From Nocardia wallacei (GTDB lineage Bacteria > Actinomycetota > Actinomycetes > Mycobacteriales > Mycobacteriaceae): DNA of 64,000 nt. The stretch covers positions 3,596,001 to 3,660,000 of the forward strand of contig NZ_AP023396.1 in the NCBI RefSeq assembly GCF_014466955.1, read 5' to 3'. Made by a program: the position numbers and the translations under genes. Below, piece after piece: positions 43,001-56,251 of this stretch (its first letter is position 1; each line of letters begins with the position of its first letter). Under the pieces are notes generated by a model. That model was not told where the DNA came from. It was given only the letters and a program-made list of their open reading frames with translations, and did no database searches.

Positions 43001-46000
43001 ACGGCGATCGTCGCCGAGGTGCTCGGCGGCGACGAGATCGGTGTCGAGGACAGCTTCTTCGACCTCGGCGGCAACTCGCTGTCGGCGGCTCGCGTGGTGG
43101 CCCGCGTCAACAGCGGTCTCGGCGCCGCCCTGACCATCCGGGACCTGTTCGAGGCGCCGACGATCGCGGCGCTCGCCCTCCGGCTCGACGCGCACGGCCC
43201 CGACACCGCCTCCCCGGCCCTCGGCGCGGCGGCACGGCCCGAGCAGCTCCCGCTCTCGCTGGCCCAGCAGCGGCTGTGGATCCTGAACCGGTTCGCCGAG
43301 CATCCGGCGGCGTACAACATGCCGCTCGCCGTCGAACTCACCGGCCCGCTGGATATCGAGGCGCTGCGCGCCGGGCTGCTCGATGTGCTGGACCGGCACG
43401 AGAGCCTGCGCACCACCTTCCCTGATGCCCCGATCTCCACGGCGCCCAACGCTTTCCAGGGCCCGATGCAGCTCGTCCATCCCGCCGCGGAGATCCCGCT
43501 GACACTGGACCCGATCGACGCCACCGGCACCGACGCACTCGCCCTGGCCACCGAGTACGCCGGGTACGGGTTCGACCTGCGCAGCCAGGCCCCGATCCGG
43601 GTGGCGCTGTATGCCACGGGCCCCGAGACGCACCTGTTTCTCGTTGTGCTGCACCACATCTGCGGTGACGGCTGGTCCATCGCGCCGCTGGCGCGAGATC
43701 TCGTGACGGCCGTGGCCGCGCGGGCGGCGGGCGCCGCACCACGCTGGCGGCCGCTTCCGGTGCAGTACGCCGATTTCGCCCTGTGGCAGCGCGAACTGCT
43801 CGGCGACGAGAACGATCCCGCCAGCGCGCTGTCGCGGCAGCTGGCGTACTGGCGTGCCGCGCTGGCGGACCTGCCCGATCAGCTGGATCTGCCGATGGAC
43901 CGGCCGCGCCCGATGCGGCGCGACGCGGCGGGCGCCACCGTCGAATTCGCCATCCCGGCCGCCACCCGCCGTGCGATCGCGGACCTGGCCGCCGAGCGCG
44001 GCGTGAGCACCTTCATGGTGCTGCACGCGGCACTGGCCACCCTGCTCGCGCGGCTGTGCCACACCACCGACATCGCGATCGGCACGCCCATCGCGGGCCG
44101 CTCCGATCCGGCGCTCGACGACCTGGTCGGCATGTTCGTCAACACTCTCGTGCTGCGCACGGCCGTCGACCCGGCCGCCGGGTTCGACCGCCTGCTCGAC
44201 CGCGTCCGCGAAACCGATCTGGACGCCTTCGCCAACTCCGACGTGCCGTTCGAGCGGCTGGTCGAGATGGTCAATCCCGCGCGCGACGCCGGGCGGCACC
44301 CGCTGTTCCAGGTGATGCTGTCCTACGAGAAGACCCCGGAATTGCGCTTGGATCTGCCGGGTGTGGCGGCCCGGGTGCTGCCGATGGACATCGCGGTCGC
44401 CAAATTCGATCTGCAACTGACCGTGCACGAGCCCGAGGGCGACGACGACGGCCCGCTGACAGCCGAATTCGGTTACGCCACCGATGTTTTCGACGCGGAC
44501 ACGGTGTCGGCGCTGGCCGGTCGGTTCGTCCGGCTGATCACCGCCGCCGTGGCCGCCCCCGAGGTCCCGGTGGGCGATCTGGCGCTCCTCGACGCCCGCG
44601 AGACGGGCAGGCTGGTGCCGATCCAGGGCGCGCCCGGCGTGCCGCCGATCACGCTGGCCCGGCTGCTCGCCGAGACCGCCGAGCGGCTGCCCGACGCCGT
44701 GGCCGTGCGCTACCTCGGCCGCGACACCACCTACCGGGAGCTGGACGAGGCGTCGAACCGGCTGGCGCGCGTGCTGATCGAGAACGGCGCCGGGCCCGAG
44801 ATGGTGGTGGCGATCGCACTGCCGCGCGGACTGGACGCCATCACCGCCGTGTGGGCGGTCGCCAAGTCCGGCGCGGCCTACGTGCCGGTCGACCCCGGCT
44901 ATCCCACCGACCGGATCGCGCACATGCTCGCCGACTCCGGCGCCATGCTCGGCCTGACCGACACCGAATGCGTTGCCGCCATGCCGGATTGGCCGGTCCG
45001 CCGGGGGCGGCACCGCAAGCAGGACGTGGACTGGCTGCTGATGGACTCCCCGGAGCTGGCGGCCGCGACGCGGCGCTGCGCGGTCACCGCCGTCACCGAT
45101 GCCGACCGCTATCACCCGCTGCGTGTCACCCACCCGGCGTACCTCATCTACACCTCCGGGTCGACGGGCACGCCCAAGGCGGTGGTGGTGACCCACGCCG
45201 GGCTGGCCTCCCTCGCCCACGAGCAGATGCACCTGTTCGGGGTCACCGATTCCGCACGGACACTGCACTTCTCGTCCCCGTCGTTCGACGCCTCGGTGCT
45301 GGAGCTGCTGCTCGGCTTCGCGGCCGGCGCTACCGTCGTCGTCGCACCCGCGGGCCTGTACGGCGGCGCGGAGCTGGCGCGGCTGCTGCGCGCGGAGCGG
45401 GTGACGCACGCCTTCATCACCCCGGCCGCGCTGGCCACCGTCCCACCCGAGGGCCTCGAGGAGCTGGAGGCGGTCATCGTCGGCGGCGACGCCTGCCCGG
45501 AGGAACTGGTGCGGACCTGGACGGCCGGGCACCGCATGCACAACATGTACGGCCCCTCCGAGGCCACCGTCGCGGCCACCGCGACCGGCCCGATGTCCGC
45601 GGACGCCGCCGTCCCGATCGGCCTGCCGGTGCGCGGCATGCGGCTGTTCGTGCTCGACGGCCGCCTGCACCCGGTGCCGCCCGGTGTCCCCGGCGAGCTG
45701 TATCTGTCCGGGCCGGGCCTGGCCCGCGGCTACCTCGGGCGTCGTGGCCTGACCGCGCAGCGTTTCCTCGCCAACCCGCACGGCCGCCGCGGTGAACGCA
45801 TGTACCGCACCGGCGATCTGGTGGTGGCCGACCGGGCCGGGCTGCTGCGCTTCCTCGGCCGCGCCGACGACCAGGTGAAGATCCGCGGCTTCCGCATCGA
45901 ACCGCGCGAGATCGACCATGTGCTGCGCGAGCACCCGGGGGTGCGGTTCGCGCTCACCGTCGTTCATCACGGCGAGCACGGAAACGCCCGGCTCGCTTCG

Positions 46001-49000
46001 TATCTCACCGGTGACGGCGGGCTCGATCCGGCGGCGGTGCTGGAGACCGCGCGCCGGCGGCTGCCCGGCTACATGGTGCCCGCCGCGATCACGGTGCTCG
46101 ACGAGGTGCCGATCGGCCCGTCGGGCAAGCTGGACCGCAAGGCGCTGCCCGAACCCGAGTTCTCGACCGCGGGCCCGTCGCGGGCGCCTGGCACCGATCT
46201 CGAACGCCGCGTCGCCGACGTGTTCGCGGCGGTGCTGGGGCACCCGATGCCCGGCGCCGAGGACAGCTTCTTCGACGCGGGCGGCAACTCCCTGCTGGCC
46301 ACCCGCCTGACCGCGGCGCTGCACGCGGAGTTCGGCGTCGACCTGCCGGTGCGCGCGATCTTCGAGGCGCCGACGGTCGCGGGCGTCGCCGCGCAGCTGG
46401 CGCGGGCCCCGCGCACCCGCCGGACGCCGCTGTCGGTGCGGACGCCGCGCCCGGACCGGGTACCGCTGTCGCTGCCGCAGCAGCGCGTCTGGTTCCTCAA
46501 CCGCTACGCGCCCGAATCCAGCGCCTACAACATCGCTTTCGTGCTCCGCATCGACGGCGAACCCGACATCGGCGCGCTGCGCGCGGCGGTGGGCGACCTG
46601 ATGGTCCGCCACGAGGTACTGCGCACGGTGTTCCCCGAGGCTACGGGCTCGCCCGCGGGAACCGCCGCCTCCGGCGCCTACCAGCGGGTCCTGGAGCTGG
46701 ACCGCTGCCTGCCCGCGCTGGAGTCGGTCGACACCGACGAGCCGGGCGCGGAGGCGGCACTGCGCGAGCTGGCGCGGCGCGGGTTCGACCTGACCCGCGA
46801 GATCCCGCTGCGGACCACGCTGTTGCGCACCGGCCCGCGCCGCCACCTGCTCGGCATCGTGCTGCACCACATCGCCGCCGACGGCTGGTCGCTGATACCG
46901 CTGACCCGGGACCTGGCCGTGGCCTACACCGCCCGCCGCGGCGGCGCCGCCCCCGCGTGGCCGCCGCTGCCGGTGCAGTACGCCGATTTCAGCCTGTGGC
47001 AACGCGATTGCCTCGGCGACGAAGCCGACCCGACCAGTTCCGCCGCCGACCAGTTGTGGTTCTGGCGGGAGACGCTGGCGGACCTGCCCGAGGAACTGCC
47101 GCTGCCCTACGACCGGCCGCGCCCCACGCAGCCCACCCAGCGCGCCGGGACGGTCCGGTTCGAGGTGCCGGGCGAATTGCAGCGTGCGCTGGACGCGCTC
47201 GCCCGCAGCCAGGGCGTGAGCCTGTTCATGGTGCTGCGCTCGGCGCTGGCCGTGCTGCTGCGCATCACCACCGGCGGCCGCGACATCGTGATCGGCACCC
47301 CGGTCGCCGGGCGCACCGACCCCCAGCTCGACGACCTGGTCGGCATGTTCGTCAACACGCTGATGCTGCGCTCGGACGTCGACCCGGACCGCCGCTTCGT
47401 CGACCAGCTGCTCGCCGACCGCGACGGCGAACTGGCGGCGATGGCGCACGCCGAACTGCCCTTCGAGCGCATCGTGCAGGAACTGGGGCGCGGCGCCGGC
47501 GCCCTGCGCCCTCTGCTGCAGGTCGCGTTGACCGTGACGGACGGCCGGATCCCAGCGCTGGAACTGCCGGGCCTGCGGTTACACGCCGAGGAACTCGACA
47601 TCGCCACCGCCAAGTTCGACCTGGAGCTGCGGGTGCGGCCCGAACCCGGCGCGCCGGACCGGACGTTCGAATTCGTCTACGCCGCAGAACTGTTCGACGC
47701 GCGGACGGTGCGTACCCTGGCCGACCGGTTCGCCATGGTGCTGGCCGCCGTGACCGCCGACCCGCGGATCCGGGTGCGCGACGTCGATGCCCGCACCGAG
47801 CGCGAGCGCACGCGGCTCACCCCCGCCCGCGGTCCGGTGCCGACCCCGCAGTGCAGTCTGGCCAACTACTTCATCGCCACCGCGCATCTGCATCCGCATC
47901 GCGTCGCCCTGCGCTCCGGCGCGGTCGAACTCACCTACGCCGAGGTCGACCAGTACTCGAATCGCCTGGCGCGGGCGCTGATCCAGCGCGGCCTGGGCGC
48001 CGGTGACCGGGTGGCGATGGGCCTCACCCGCTCCATCGAGTCGGTGGTGACGATGGTGGCGGTGGCGAAATCGGGCGCGGCGTTCGTCCCGGTGGACCCG
48101 AACTATCCGACCGACCGGGTCCGGCACATGCTGACCGACTCCGGCTGCGCGACCGGCATCACGCTGGCCGCCCACCGCGACCGGCTGCGCGCGGCCGCCG
48201 CGGGCGGGCGCGACACCCGCTGGCTGCTGCTCGACGATCCGGACATGATGGCCGAGATCGAGCGGCACGATCCGGCCACGGTCACCGACGCCGACCGGGT
48301 CCGCACGGTCTGGACCGCCGATCTGGCGTATCTGGTCTACACCTCGGGATCGACCGGCAAACCGAAGGGCGTGGCCGTCACCCACGCCGGGCTGTCCAAC
48401 TTCGCCGACGAGATCCGCGACCGGATGCGCGTCGAACGTGATTCGCGCACACTGCATTTCGCCACCCCGAGCTTCGACGCGGCGATCTTCGATCTGCTGC
48501 TGGCCGTCGGGTCGGGCGCCACCATGATCATCTGCCCGCCCGATGTCTACGGCGGCGACGAGCTGGCGGAACTGATGGACCGCGAACGGGTCAGCCACAC
48601 CTTCCTGACCCCGGCCGCGCTGGCCACCATCGACCACGAGCGCTGGCCGCTGCCGCACCTGAAGTCGCTGGTGGTCGGCGGCGAGGCGCTGAGTGCGGAG
48701 CTGGTGTCGCGCTGGGCGCCCGGCCGCCGCATGCACAACGGCTACGGCCCGACCGAGACCACCGTGGTCATCACCGCCACCGACCCGCTGCGCGCGGGCA
48801 CGCCCATCACGATCGGCACCCTGTTCCGGGGCGCCCGCGCGCTGGTGCTCGACGAACGGCTGCGCCCGGTGCCGGTGGGTGTGCCGGGTGAGCTGTATCT
48901 GGGCGGTCAGGCGCTGGCCCGCGGCTACTTCGACCGATTCGCGCTCACCGCGGCCCGGTTCGTCGCCGACCCGTACGGGCCCGAGGGCGCCCGCATGTAC

Positions 49001-52000
49001 CGCACCGGCGACGTGGTGCGCTGGAACGACCACGGCGAGATCGTGTACCTGGGCCGCACCGACCACCAGGTCAAGATGCGCGGCTTCCGGATCGAACTGG
49101 ACGAGATCAGCGAGGTGCTCACCGCGCATCCCGCGATCCGCTTCGCGCACACCGAGGTTCGCCGGATCGCGGGCACCGACCGGATCGTGTCGTTCGTGCA
49201 GCCGCTCGACGCCGCCGCACTCGACCTCGACGGGGTGCGCGAGCACGTCGCGCGACATCTTCCCGCGCACATGGTTCCGAGCAGTCTCACCGTGCTCGAC
49301 ACCATCCCGCTGACACCGGTCGGCAAGCTGGACCGCGCCGCACTGCCGCAGCCGCGGCTGCTGGGCACCGCCTCTCGCGAACCGGCGACCGCCTCCGAAC
49401 GCCTGGTCGCCGGTGTGGTGGCCGACCTGGTCGGCGCCGAATCGGTCGGCGCCGACGACAACTTCTTCGAGGTCGGCGGCAACTCGCTGCTCGCCACCCA
49501 GTTGGTGGCGCGCCTGGCCGCGGCCACGGGGACGCGGCTGGAGGTGCGCGCGGTCTTCGCCACCCCGACCGTGGCCGCGCTGGCCGCCCGGCTGGACAGC
49601 GGCCCCGGCGCCGACGGCACACCCGAACTGGCCCGGCGCACCCGGCCGCAGCGGGTGCCGCTGTCGGCGGCGCAGCGGCGGCTGTGGTTCCTGGAGCGGT
49701 TCAACGACTCCGGCGGCGACGAGATCGCGGGCGTCTACAACGTCCCCGTCGCGCTGCGGCTGCGCGGCGCGCTCGACATCGCGGCCCTCGAGGCCGCCCT
49801 GCACGCGGTGCAGCGCCGCCACGAGACCCTGCGCACCGTGTTCCCCGAACTCGAGGGCGAGCCCTTCCAGCACGTCCTCGATCCGGCCGCGGCCGCCGCG
49901 CCACTGCCCGTCACCGCGCTCGCCGAGGCGGACGTGGCGGCGGAGGTCCGCCGTTTCGCCGCCGCCGGGTTCGATCTCGCGACCACGGTCCCGGTGCGGG
50001 CGCGACTGCTGCGCCTCGCCGCCGACGACCACGTGCTGGTGCTGGTCGTCCATCACATCGCCATGGACGGCTGGTCGCTGGAGCCACTGGCCGCCGACGT
50101 CGCCACCGCCTACCGCGCGCACGCGGCGGGCGCTGCGCCGCAGTGGCCGGACCTGCCGGTCCAGTACGCGGATTACACACTGTGGCAACGCGATACGCTC
50201 GGCAGCGAGGACGATCCCGACTCGACGGCGAGCCGCCAGCTCGACTACTGGCGCCGCACCCTCGACGGACTGCCCGAACTGCTGACCGTGCCCGCCGACC
50301 GTCCCCGCCCGCCGGTGCCCAGCTACCGCGGCGGCACGGTCGACTGCGAGATCGACGCGCGGACGCACCGCGAACTGCGGGCGGTGGCCGGGCAGCACGG
50401 CGTCACCATGTTCATGGTGCTGCACGCCGCACTGGCGACCCTGCTGCACCGGCTGACCGCGGGCGACGACATCGCCGTCGGCACCCCGATCGCCGGGCGC
50501 GGTCACCCCGCACTGGATCCGATGGTCGGCATGTTCGTGGGCACCCTGGTGCTGCGCACCCGCATCGACGGCGGCGCCTCCTTCGCCGACCTGCTGCACG
50601 CGGTGCGCGACACCGACCTGGAGGCGTTCGCGCACGCAGACGTGCCGTTCGAGCGGCTGGTCGAGGTGCTCAATCCGGCCCGCTCGCGATCGCATCACCC
50701 GATGTTCCAGGTGATGCTGTCGGTGCGGAACCAGCCGGTGCGCGTGCTGGAGTTGCCGGGCCTGCGCATCGAGGCCGCCGGCGCCGACCCGGGCATCGCC
50801 AAGTTCGATCTGCAGTTCACCCTCACCGAGTCGTGGCGGTCCCCGGCCGGGGAGCGGGAACCGGGCGGCATCACGGTGTCGGTGAACTTCGCCCGCGACC
50901 TGTTCGACGACGCGACCGCCGCGGCGCTGGGCCGGAGGTTCGCGCGGCTGCTGACCGCGGCGGCCGCCAATCCGGCGCTGCCCGTGGGCGATCTGGAACT
51001 GCTCGACGCCGCCGAGTGGTCCGGCCTGGCGCCGGTGCGTGGACCGGCCGCCGATCGTCCCCGCACCTTCCCGGAGGTGTTCGAAGCGGCGGTCGCGGCC
51101 GACCGCAAGGCGGTGGCCGTGCGCGCGGGTGACACGCAGATCACCTACGACGCCCTCGACCGGTGGACCAACCGGCTGGCCCGGGTACTCATCGGGCTGG
51201 GCGTCGGCCCGGAAACCCTGGTGGCGCTGGGCATTCCGCGGTCCGCGGAGTCGGTGGCGGTCACCCTGGCCGTCGCCAAGGCGGGCGCGGCGTTCGTGCC
51301 GGTCGACCCGAACTACCCCGAGCACCGCATCCGCCACATGCTCACCGATTCCGGTGCGGCCCTGGGCATCACGCTGTCGGCGCACCGGGAACGGATGCCC
51401 GACGGCACGCGGTGGACGGTGCTCGACGCACCGGCGTTCCGGCGGCGGGTGCTGCGCGCCTCCGACGCGCCGATCACGGCGGGCGAGCGGCTCGGCACGT
51501 TGCGCACCGACAACCCGGCCTACGTCATCTACACCTCCGGGTCGACCGGCGTCCCCAAGGGCGTGGTCGTCACCCACGGCGGCCTGTCCAACTTCGCCGC
51601 CGAGACCGCGCAGCGCTTCGACGTGCGGCCCGGCTGCCGCATCCTGCATTTCGCCACGCCGAGCTTCGACGCGGCGATGCTGGATCTGCTGTTCGCGCTG
51701 GGCGGCGCCGCCACCCTGGTGATCACCCCGCCCGGGGTGTACGGCGGCGCCGACCTGACCCGGGTGCTGACCGAGGAACGCATCACCCACGCCTTCATCA
51801 CCACGTCCGCGCTGGGCACCGCCGACCCGGCCGGGGTCACCGAGCTGCGGCACGTGCTGGTCGGCGGGGAGGCTCTGCCGCCGGACCTGGTGGCCAGGTG
51901 GGCGCCGGGCCGCAACCTGCACAACGTCTACGGCCCGACGGAGACCACCATCGTCACCGTCATCTCACCGCCGATGACGCCGGGCGGGACCATCACCATC

Positions 52001-53679
52001 GGCGAGCCGATCCGGGGCGTGCACGCGGCGGTACTGGACTCCCGCCTGCACCCGGCGCCGGTCGGCGTCACCGGTGAGCTGTATCTGGCCGGTCCGGCGC
52101 TGGCCCGCGGCTACCTGCGGCGGCCGGGCCTGACCGCGCAGCGGTTCCTGGCCAATCCGTTCGGCAAACCGGGCGAACGGATGTACCGCACCGGTGATCT
52201 GGTGCGGTGGATCGACCGGGCCGGGCATCGGGAGCTGGAATACGTCGGCCGCACCGACCACCAGGTGAAGATCCGCGGTTTCCGGATCGAACTCGGCGAG
52301 ATCGACACGGCCCTGGCCCGGCACCCGGACGTGGAGTTCGCCACCACCCTCGGCCACCGCACCCCGGCCGGGGCGACCGCGCTGGTGTCCTACGTCAAGC
52401 CCTACCCGGGGCGCACGCCGACACCGGCCGCGCTGCGGGCCCACACCGCCGAGCTGGTGCCGAATTACATGGTGCCGCAATCGATCACGCTGCTGGACCG
52501 GCTGCCGCTCACCCCGGTCGGCAAACTCGACCGCACCGCCCTGCCGGAGCCGGTCTTCGGTCCCCGCACCGGCTACCGGGCCCCGGCCACCGCGACCGAG
52601 ACGGCACTGTGCAGGGCCTTCGCCGACGTGCTCGGCGTCGACACCGTGGGCGCCGACGACGGGTTCTTCGAACTGGGCGGCAACTCGCTGCTGGCCACCA
52701 AGGTGGTCGCGCAGCTGCGGGCGGCGGGCATCGAACTGCCGGTGCAGGTGATGTTCGGCGAGTCGACCCCGGCCGCCATCGCGCGCCGGCTGGCGGACTC
52801 GGCGGGTGACGCGCTGGCGCTGGCGCTCGAGCCGCTGCTGCCGATCCGGCCGGTCACCGATTCCGGTGCGGCGCCGCTGTTCTGTGTGCATCCGGCGATC
52901 GGGCTGGCCTGGTGCTATTCGGGCCTGCTCGCGCATCTGCCCGCCGACCGTCCGGTGTACGGCCTGCAGGCCCCGCACGTCAGCGGCGGCGACGACCACA
53001 ACTCGCTGGCCGAGGCCGCGAAAGACTATGTGGCACAGATCAGGTCGGTCCAGCCGGAGGGGCCGTACCACTTACTGGGCTGGTCGCTGGGCGGCCTGAT
53101 CGCGCAGGAGATGGCGGTGCAGTTGCAGCGGGCGGGGGAGCGGGTGGCGCTGCTGGCCATGATGGACAGCTATCAGCTCTCCGACGAATGGCTCGAGCAC
53201 GCCATCCCCGGCGTCGCCGACATCATCGGCGAGTTCGGCAGCGATCTGCTCGGCGGCGACCACGCCGTCGACCCGCGGCTCACGCTGCACGACGCCGCCG
53301 ACCTGCTGCGCAACCGGCCGGGCCCGTTCGCGGCGCTCACCGTCGAGCACCTGCAGCGCCTCTACACCGGGTACGCCAACGGCGCGGTGCTGGCGCACGG
53401 CTTCCGGCCCCGCATGTTCGACGGCGATCTGTTGTTCTTCACCGCCGCCGACGACGAGATCAACCGCGCCGACCCGGCCCGGTGCGCCGCGGCCTGGCAG
53501 CCGTTCGTCACCGGCACGGTCGAGGAGTGGAAGGTGCGCTGCCGCCACTCCGGGATGACCACCCCGGAGGCGCTGGCGATCATCGGCCCGGCACTGCGGG
53601 AACGCCTGGGCGACAGCACCGTTGGCGGCGGCACGGCGCCGCACGACGCAGGAGCCGACGACGCGAAGGAGGATCGGGT

Positions 53680-53683
<4 letters not shown>
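40010..53683 (+). CDS. Four-module nonribosomal peptide synthetase, C-A-PCP x4 with terminal thioesterase
   Basis: A 4557-residue NRPS. Each module has an intact condensation motif, A domain and phosphopantetheine Ser. Module 1: C His151-Asp156 (HHIVIDG), A1 (FTSGSTG at 625, FDVSVWE at 670), PCP Ser1023. Module 2: C HHICGDG at 1215, A2 FDASVLE near 1759, PCP Ser2094. Module 3: C HHIAADG at 2286, A3 FDAAIFD near 2822, PCP Ser3159. Module 4: C HHIAMDG at 3348, A4 FDAAMLD near 3886, PCP Ser4226. TE: Ser4359 in GWSLGG, His4513. Ten-residue codes read by eye: A1 DVWHFSLVDK (serine, identical to EntF); A2 DALFIGMVAK; A3 DAFFVGGVVK; A4 DALFLGVIVK (unassigned, perhaps hydrophobic). There are no epimerase, methyltransferase or cyclisation domains. 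The first C domain resembles that of DhbF/EntF, suggesting an aryl or acyl donor supplied in trans. Start ATG 40010 follows CGGAG. The stop overlaps the ABC transporter start (ATGA). Confidence 0.97.
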
Positions 53684-54665
<982 letters not shown>

Positions 54666-54669
<4 letters not shown>

Positions 54670-55562
54670 AGACCGCCCAGCTCGACGCGGATTCCGTTGC
54701 GGAGCAAGCCGATCCGGCGCCGGAGCCGGCCGGCCGGGCACCGGAGCGCGGCGTCGCCGAGATCGCCGCGCCGGTGCGGGTGTTCCGCGACAGCGCCATC
54801 GTCGCCTACCGCAACCTGGTGACCATCCTGCGCGTGCCGACATTGCTGGTGACGGCGACCATTCAGCCGCTGATGTTCGTGTTCCTGTTCGCCTACATCT
54901 TCGGCGCGTCGCTGGGCGGCAGCCAGTACCGCGAATTCCTGCTGGCGGGCATCTTCACCCAGACCGTCGCCTTCAACGCGGCGTTCACCACCGTCGGGCT
55001 GGCCAACGATCTGCAGAAGGGCATCATCGACCGGATGCGGACCCTGCCGATGTCGCGCCTGGCGGTGCTGATGGGCCGCACCCTGTCGGATCTGATGGTG
55101 AACGTGCTGGCGCTGGCGGTGATGGTCGGCTGCGGCTATGTGGTCGGGTGGCGCATTCACGGCGGAATGGTGGACGCCGCACTGGCTTTCGGGGTGATCC
55201 TGCTGTTCGCGTTCGCGATGTCGTGGGTGGGCGCGCTGACCGGGTTGCTGTCGCCGAGTGTGGAGGTGGCGCAGAGCGCCGGGCTGATCTGGCTGTTCCC
55301 GCTGACCTTCATCTCCTCGGCGTTCATCTCGAGCGAGACGCTGCCCGGTCCGCTGCGCACGATCGCGGCCTGGAATCCGATCACCGCGGTGGCCGCCGCG
55401 GGCCGGGAACTGTTCGACAACGGCGCGCCGCCGTCGTTCGCGCCGCCGCACGGCTGGCCCGCCGATCACTGCGTCGCCTACGCGGTCGCCTGTTCCCTGG
55501 CGATTCTCGCGGTGGCCGTGCCGCTGGCGTTGCTGCAATATCGCAAGGTCGCCAGTCACTGA
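54666..55562 (+). CDS. DrrB-type ABC-2 permease
   Basis: A 298-residue membrane protein of the ABC-2 type. After about 45 disordered cytoplasmic residues come six hydrophobic segments, including LLVTATIQPLMFVFLFAYIF, LMVNVLALAVMVGCGYVVGW, GVILLFAFAMSWVGALTGLL and CVAYAVACSLAILAVAVPLA. The DrrB-like region AGLIWLFPLTFISSAFISSE followed by LPGPLRTIAAWNPIT is present. GTG 54666 overlaps the ATPase stop. With the ATPase it forms the exporter of the locus. A terminator follows 12 bases after its stop. Confidence 0.94.
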
Positions 55563-55573
55563 CCGGTAGTACG

Positions 55574-55610
55574 CGAATGCCCCCTCGGTCCCGGACCGAG
55601 GGGGCATTCG
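55574..55610. terminator. Strong bidirectional terminator, 17-bp perfect stem
   Basis: CGAATGCCCCCTCGGTC and GACCGAGGGGGCATTCG pair exactly across a 3-base loop. It lies between the convergent permease and rbpA genes, 12 bases from one stop and 12 from the other, and marks the right edge of the NRPS operon. Confidence 0.9.
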
Positions 55611-55622
55611 TTCGTCGCGGGA

Positions 55623-55958
55623 TCAGCGCCCGCGACGGGTCTTGAGCAGCTCCAGGCGCTCCTGCAGCAGCTCCTCCAGTTCGTCCTTGGACCGGCGCTC
55701 CAGCAGCATGTCCCAGTGGGTGCGCGGGGGCTTGGTCTTCTTGGGCTCCTGGGTGGTGCCTTCGATCAGGATGCCTTCCTGGCCGTTGCGGCACAGCCAG
55801 GTGGGTGGGATCTCGGCGTCGTCGGCGAAGGGAACGTCGAATTCCTCGCCGTTGTCGGTCCGGTACCGCGCCACCCGACGCGGCGCCAGGTCGTGGTCGC
55901 GGTCGGTCTCGTAGCTCACCGCTCCGAGCCGGCTGCCTCGGAGTACGCGATCTGCCAT
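55623..55958 (-). CDS. rbpA: RNA polymerase-binding protein RbpA
   Basis: A 111-residue RbpA. It begins MADRVLRGSRLGAVSYETDR, has the central zinc-ribbon-like core DNGEEFDVPFADDAEIPPTW with the cysteine in WLCRNGQEG, the basic linker KKTKPPRTHWDMLLER, and the C-terminal sigma-interaction helix DELEELLQERLELLKTRRGR. RbpA stabilises open complexes with the primary sigma factor. Only one of the zinc-type cysteines is retained, as in mycobacterial RbpA. A SigR/SigH-type promoter lies upstream. In mycobacteria it is next to ppm1/lnt; here the NRPS operon intervenes. Confidence 0.97.
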   Translation of the reverse strand: MADRVLRGSRLGAVSYETDRDHDLAPRRVARYRTDNGEEFDVPFADDAEIPPTWLCRNGQEGILIEGTTQEPKKTKPPRTHWDMLLERRSKDELEELLQERLELLKTRRGR

Positions 55959-56006
55959 GGTGTGCGGTCCTCTCTAGCCTGTCGGCAACGCTCCTACAGG
56001 TGTAGC

Positions 56007-56033
56007 AACGCGCGACGGCATACTTCAGTTCCC
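56007..56033 (-). promoter_or_regulatory. SigR/SigH-type promoter for rbpA
   Basis: On the minus strand GGGAAC (56033-56028) is followed by 18 bases and GTT (56009-56007), matching the GGGAAT-N18-GTT consensus of thiol-oxidative-stress sigma factors. The -10 element is about 50 bases upstream of the rbpA ATG. rbpA is a known SigR target in Streptomyces. Confidence 0.7.
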
Positions 56034-56251
56034 GGCGACGGTCAACCCCAACATTCTAGTCGTCTGCCGCACGTCACGTCACCGGGGTGCCGCGAGCCCG
56101 CGTGCCACTGGTGCGGGGTAGTACTGGTGCGGGGTAGTACGGGCGTGCGGCGGGTTGGCCCGGCGAGTCGTTTGCGTTCGGCTCGCGCGAGGCTATCGTG
56201 TCCGGCGTGCTTTGTACGCCCAGGTCAGGTCGTAATGCCCCGGATCGCCGA

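Noticed and set aside
43100..43300. Epimerisation or dual C/E domains sought between the NRPS modules
   Set aside because: Each PCP is followed at once by an ordinary LCL-like C domain start (for example [10 protein letters not shown]), with no room for an E domain.
41819..51922. Minus-strand open frames of 1447 and 1876 codons inside the NRPS gene
   Set aside because: They are antisense frames produced by high GC at third codon positions and show no family-like sequence; the plus strand has complete NRPS motifs.
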